7,802 bases of DNA from Gammaproteobacteria bacterium (GTDB lineage: Bacteria > Pseudomonadota > Gammaproteobacteria > Pseudomonadales > GM7GCV1), in assembly GCA_030830945.1 (NCBI GenBank), contig JAURLY010000229.1, positions 1 to 7,802 on the forward strand, given 5' to 3'. The stretch's first letter is position 1. Every line of letters starts with the position of its first letter. The notes under the pieces were generated by a model. It saw only the letters and a program-made list of their open reading frames with translations, searched no databases and was not told where the DNA came from. Positions 6,296 to 7,802 of this stretch are shown in pieces. A program made the position numbers and the translations under genes.

Positions 6296-7802
6296 GGCAG
6301 GGCAGGATGCTGCAGGATTTCAGAGTAACTGCCAGTTTTGCTGACCTTACCTGAGTCCAAATGAACAATAAAATCGCAATTCATTAGAGTCGATAGCCTG
6401 TGCGCGACAATAATGATGGTCAGGTTCTGGCTGAGACCGTCGATGGCCTTCATCACTGTAGCTTCAGTGTCATTATCCAGTGCACTGGTGGCTTCATCAA
6501 AAATTAGCAATTCCGCCTGTTTGTACAAAGCCCTGGCAATTCCTATACGCTGGCGCTGGCCACCACTGAGGAATGCACCCTTCTCCCCGATTCTTGTTTC
6601 ATATCCTAACAACTTTTCCTCGATGAAATCGGCAACCCGCGCCTGCCCTGCTGCCGTCTTGACTCTCTCCATGTCTATGAATTCCGGACTTATACCGAAA
6701 GCGATATTTTCAGCAACAGAGGCATCGGACAGAAATATGCTTTGGGGTACATGGGCGATTTTTGTCTGCCAGGCACGCATGTTTTGCGCATTCAACGGCA
6801 TGCCGTCTACTGTGATTTTACCGGTTTCCGGTACCAGGAGTCCCATTAGGATGTCCAGGAGAGTACTCTTGCCGCAGCCAGTGGTTCCGATAATTCCCAC
6901 TCTGGCGCCACAAGGTATTTCGAGGCTAATGTCATTCAGCACCCAGGCCGCTGATGGCTCATACCGGTAACTCAGGCTCCTCAAGCTTAGTGCTTTCTTG
7001 AACTTTATCTGACCTGTTACTGCATCATCACCAGAAACCGGCTGTTCCAGGAGCACGGTTAACTCCTGCAGTGGTACTTTACTGCCCTTGAGTACCGTCC
7101 AATTTCCATAGAGTTGCTGCATGATAGGCAACAGGCGCTGGGCTCCCATGGCCAGCATGGCCAATGATGGCAACGCACCGCCGACACCTTCTGGCCGGCT
7201 ACTGAACAACAGGGCAAGGAGTGCTATCAGCACCATACCGACGGATTCCATGAGAAACCGGGGGGCCTGGTTGATAAATGAGTTTTCGGCCGATGCCCGG
7301 TAAAGTTTGCTGGCTGAATGATGATAATGATTTACGTAGACTGATTGTGTCCCGTCTATCAGGATATCCCTGATAGCCCCCATACTTTCCTGCAGGGACT
7401 GAACCACCCTTGTCTGCTCCCGGGCAACATGGCCGCTGTTTTCAGCAAGTCTTCGGTGAGTTCTCCAGGCTATTACGCTGTAGGCAGTACCAAAGCAAAT
7501 CGCAGACATGATGGCGATAACCGGATCCATCGCAACCAGCAGCAGGATGATTGAAACGAACAGGATCAATGATATGGCTACAGTCACGGCTGATACGAGC
7601 ACATTAGTGGCCGTCCCGACTTTCAGCGTCATGGCACTTATTATTTCGCTGCTGTTCCTGGCTATATTGACGCTGTAAGGCTGGTAAAGCGTTCGACGCA
7701 GGATATCCATGCCAATATCCACGGCTGTAGCATTACTCAAGCGGATACTCATCCACAGTAGAAGAAGTCGCAGACAACCGGCCAGTACTGCAGCCAGTGC
7801 AA
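6292..7802 (-). CDS. ABC exporter/flippase, fused membrane and ATPase domains, PglK/MsbA-like (5' end outside window)
   Basis: The frame is open to the right edge; 502 codons plus the stop are visible. The internal Met at 7752-7750 is not the start, since the frame upstream continues with the hydrophobic run LAAVLAGCLRLLLLW. The membrane domain has two closely spaced hydrophobic segments around 7500-7610 and another around 7190-7260. The ATPase domain runs from about 7020 to 6300. It holds Walker A GTTGCGKST (6862-6888), the Q-loop VPQS, signature LSGGQ (6556-6570), Walker B LLIFDEATSALD and the H-loop VAHRL near 6400, all intact. This is the layout of lipid-linked glycan flippases such as PglK and MsbA, which move their substrate across the inner membrane as homodimers. 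Next to a glycosyltransferase-like gene and pse genes, a lipid-linked oligosaccharide is the likely cargo. Substrate is inference; peptide or lipid exporters share the fold. Confidence 0.9.
   Translation of the reverse strand, partial: ALAAVLAGCLRLLLLWMSIRLSNATAVDIGMDILRRTLYQPYSVNIARNSSEIISAMTLKVGTATNVLVSAVTVAISLILFVSIILLLVAMDPVIAIMSAICFGTAYSVIAWRTHRRLAENSGHVAREQTRVVQSLQESMGAIRDILIDGTQSVYVNHYHHSASKLYRASAENSFINQAPRFLMESVGMVLIALLALLFSSRPEGVGGALPSLAMLAMGAQRLLPIMQQLYGNWTVLKGSKVPLQELTVLLEQPVSGDDAVTGQIKFKKALSLRSLSYRYEPSAAWVLNDISLEIPCGARVGIIGTTGCGKSTLLDILMGLLVPETGKITVDGMPLNAQNMRAWQTKIAHVPQSIFLSDASVAENIAFGISPEFIDMERVKTAAGQARVADFIEEKLLGYETRIGEKGAFLSGGQRQRIGIARALYKQAELLIFDEATSALDNDTEATVMKAIDGLSQNLTIIIVAHRLSTLMNCDFIVHLDSGKVSKTGSYSEILQHPALP

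Noticed and set aside
6413..6970. Plus-strand open frame of 185 codons opposite the ATPase domain
   Set aside because: It is antisense to the Walker A, signature and Walker B region of the exporter, resembles no family I know, and has no context on the plus strand.
1..7802. Mobile element, phage, defence or CRISPR content
   Set aside because: Every stretch is accounted for by glycan genes on one strand; no transposase, integrase, terminal repeats or spaced direct repeats were seen.

Overview
The window is one stretch of a Proteobacteria-type surface-glycan locus, with every recognisable gene on the minus strand. From the right edge leftwards the order of transcription is: an ABC-type exporter/flippase (5' end outside the window), a glycosyltransferase-like protein of the DUF115/GT42-like kind, pseC, pseF, a pseudaminic-acid-associated methyltransferase, a PseA/WbpG-type N-acetyl-sugar amidotransferase, a HisH-type glutaminase, a HisF-type partner, and pseG (3' end outside the window). 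Junctions are very tight: a 4-nt GTGA overlap, then gaps of 16, 1, 4, 1 and 6 nt, a 7-nt overlap, and a 39-nt gap before pseG. This looks like a single polycistronic unit. I see no promoter, terminator, RNA gene, insertion sequence, CRISPR array or attachment site, and no stretch over 300 nt without a gene.

Functionally, PseC (aminotransferase), PseG (UDP-sugar hydrolase) and PseF (cytidylyltransferase) are three of the six core steps to CMP-pseudaminic acid. PseB, PseH and PseI are not here and should lie outside the window. Placed between pseF and pseG is a tailoring block of methyltransferase, PseA-like amidotransferase, HisH and HisF. In Campylobacter (PseA) and Pseudomonas (WbpG with its own HisH/HisF) such enzymes turn an N-acetyl group into an acetamidino group, using ammonia released from glutamine by HisH. 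The HisF here has lost the Asp11 catalytic residue of true imidazole glycerol phosphate synthase but keeps the ammonia-gate residues, so it is best read as an ammonia conduit rather than a histidine enzyme.

The ABC exporter and the glycosyltransferase-like gene at the right suggest that the modified nonulosonic acid goes into a lipid-linked surface glycan. That assignment, and the sugar transferred, are inference. The organism cannot be named from the sequence. Family content and moderate GC suggest a Gram-negative, probably beta- or gammaproteobacterial, host. The least described parts are the candidate pseudaminyltransferase and the coupling of a methyltransferase to sugar amidination, which could make an N-methylacetimidoyl or O-methyl nonulosonic acid.
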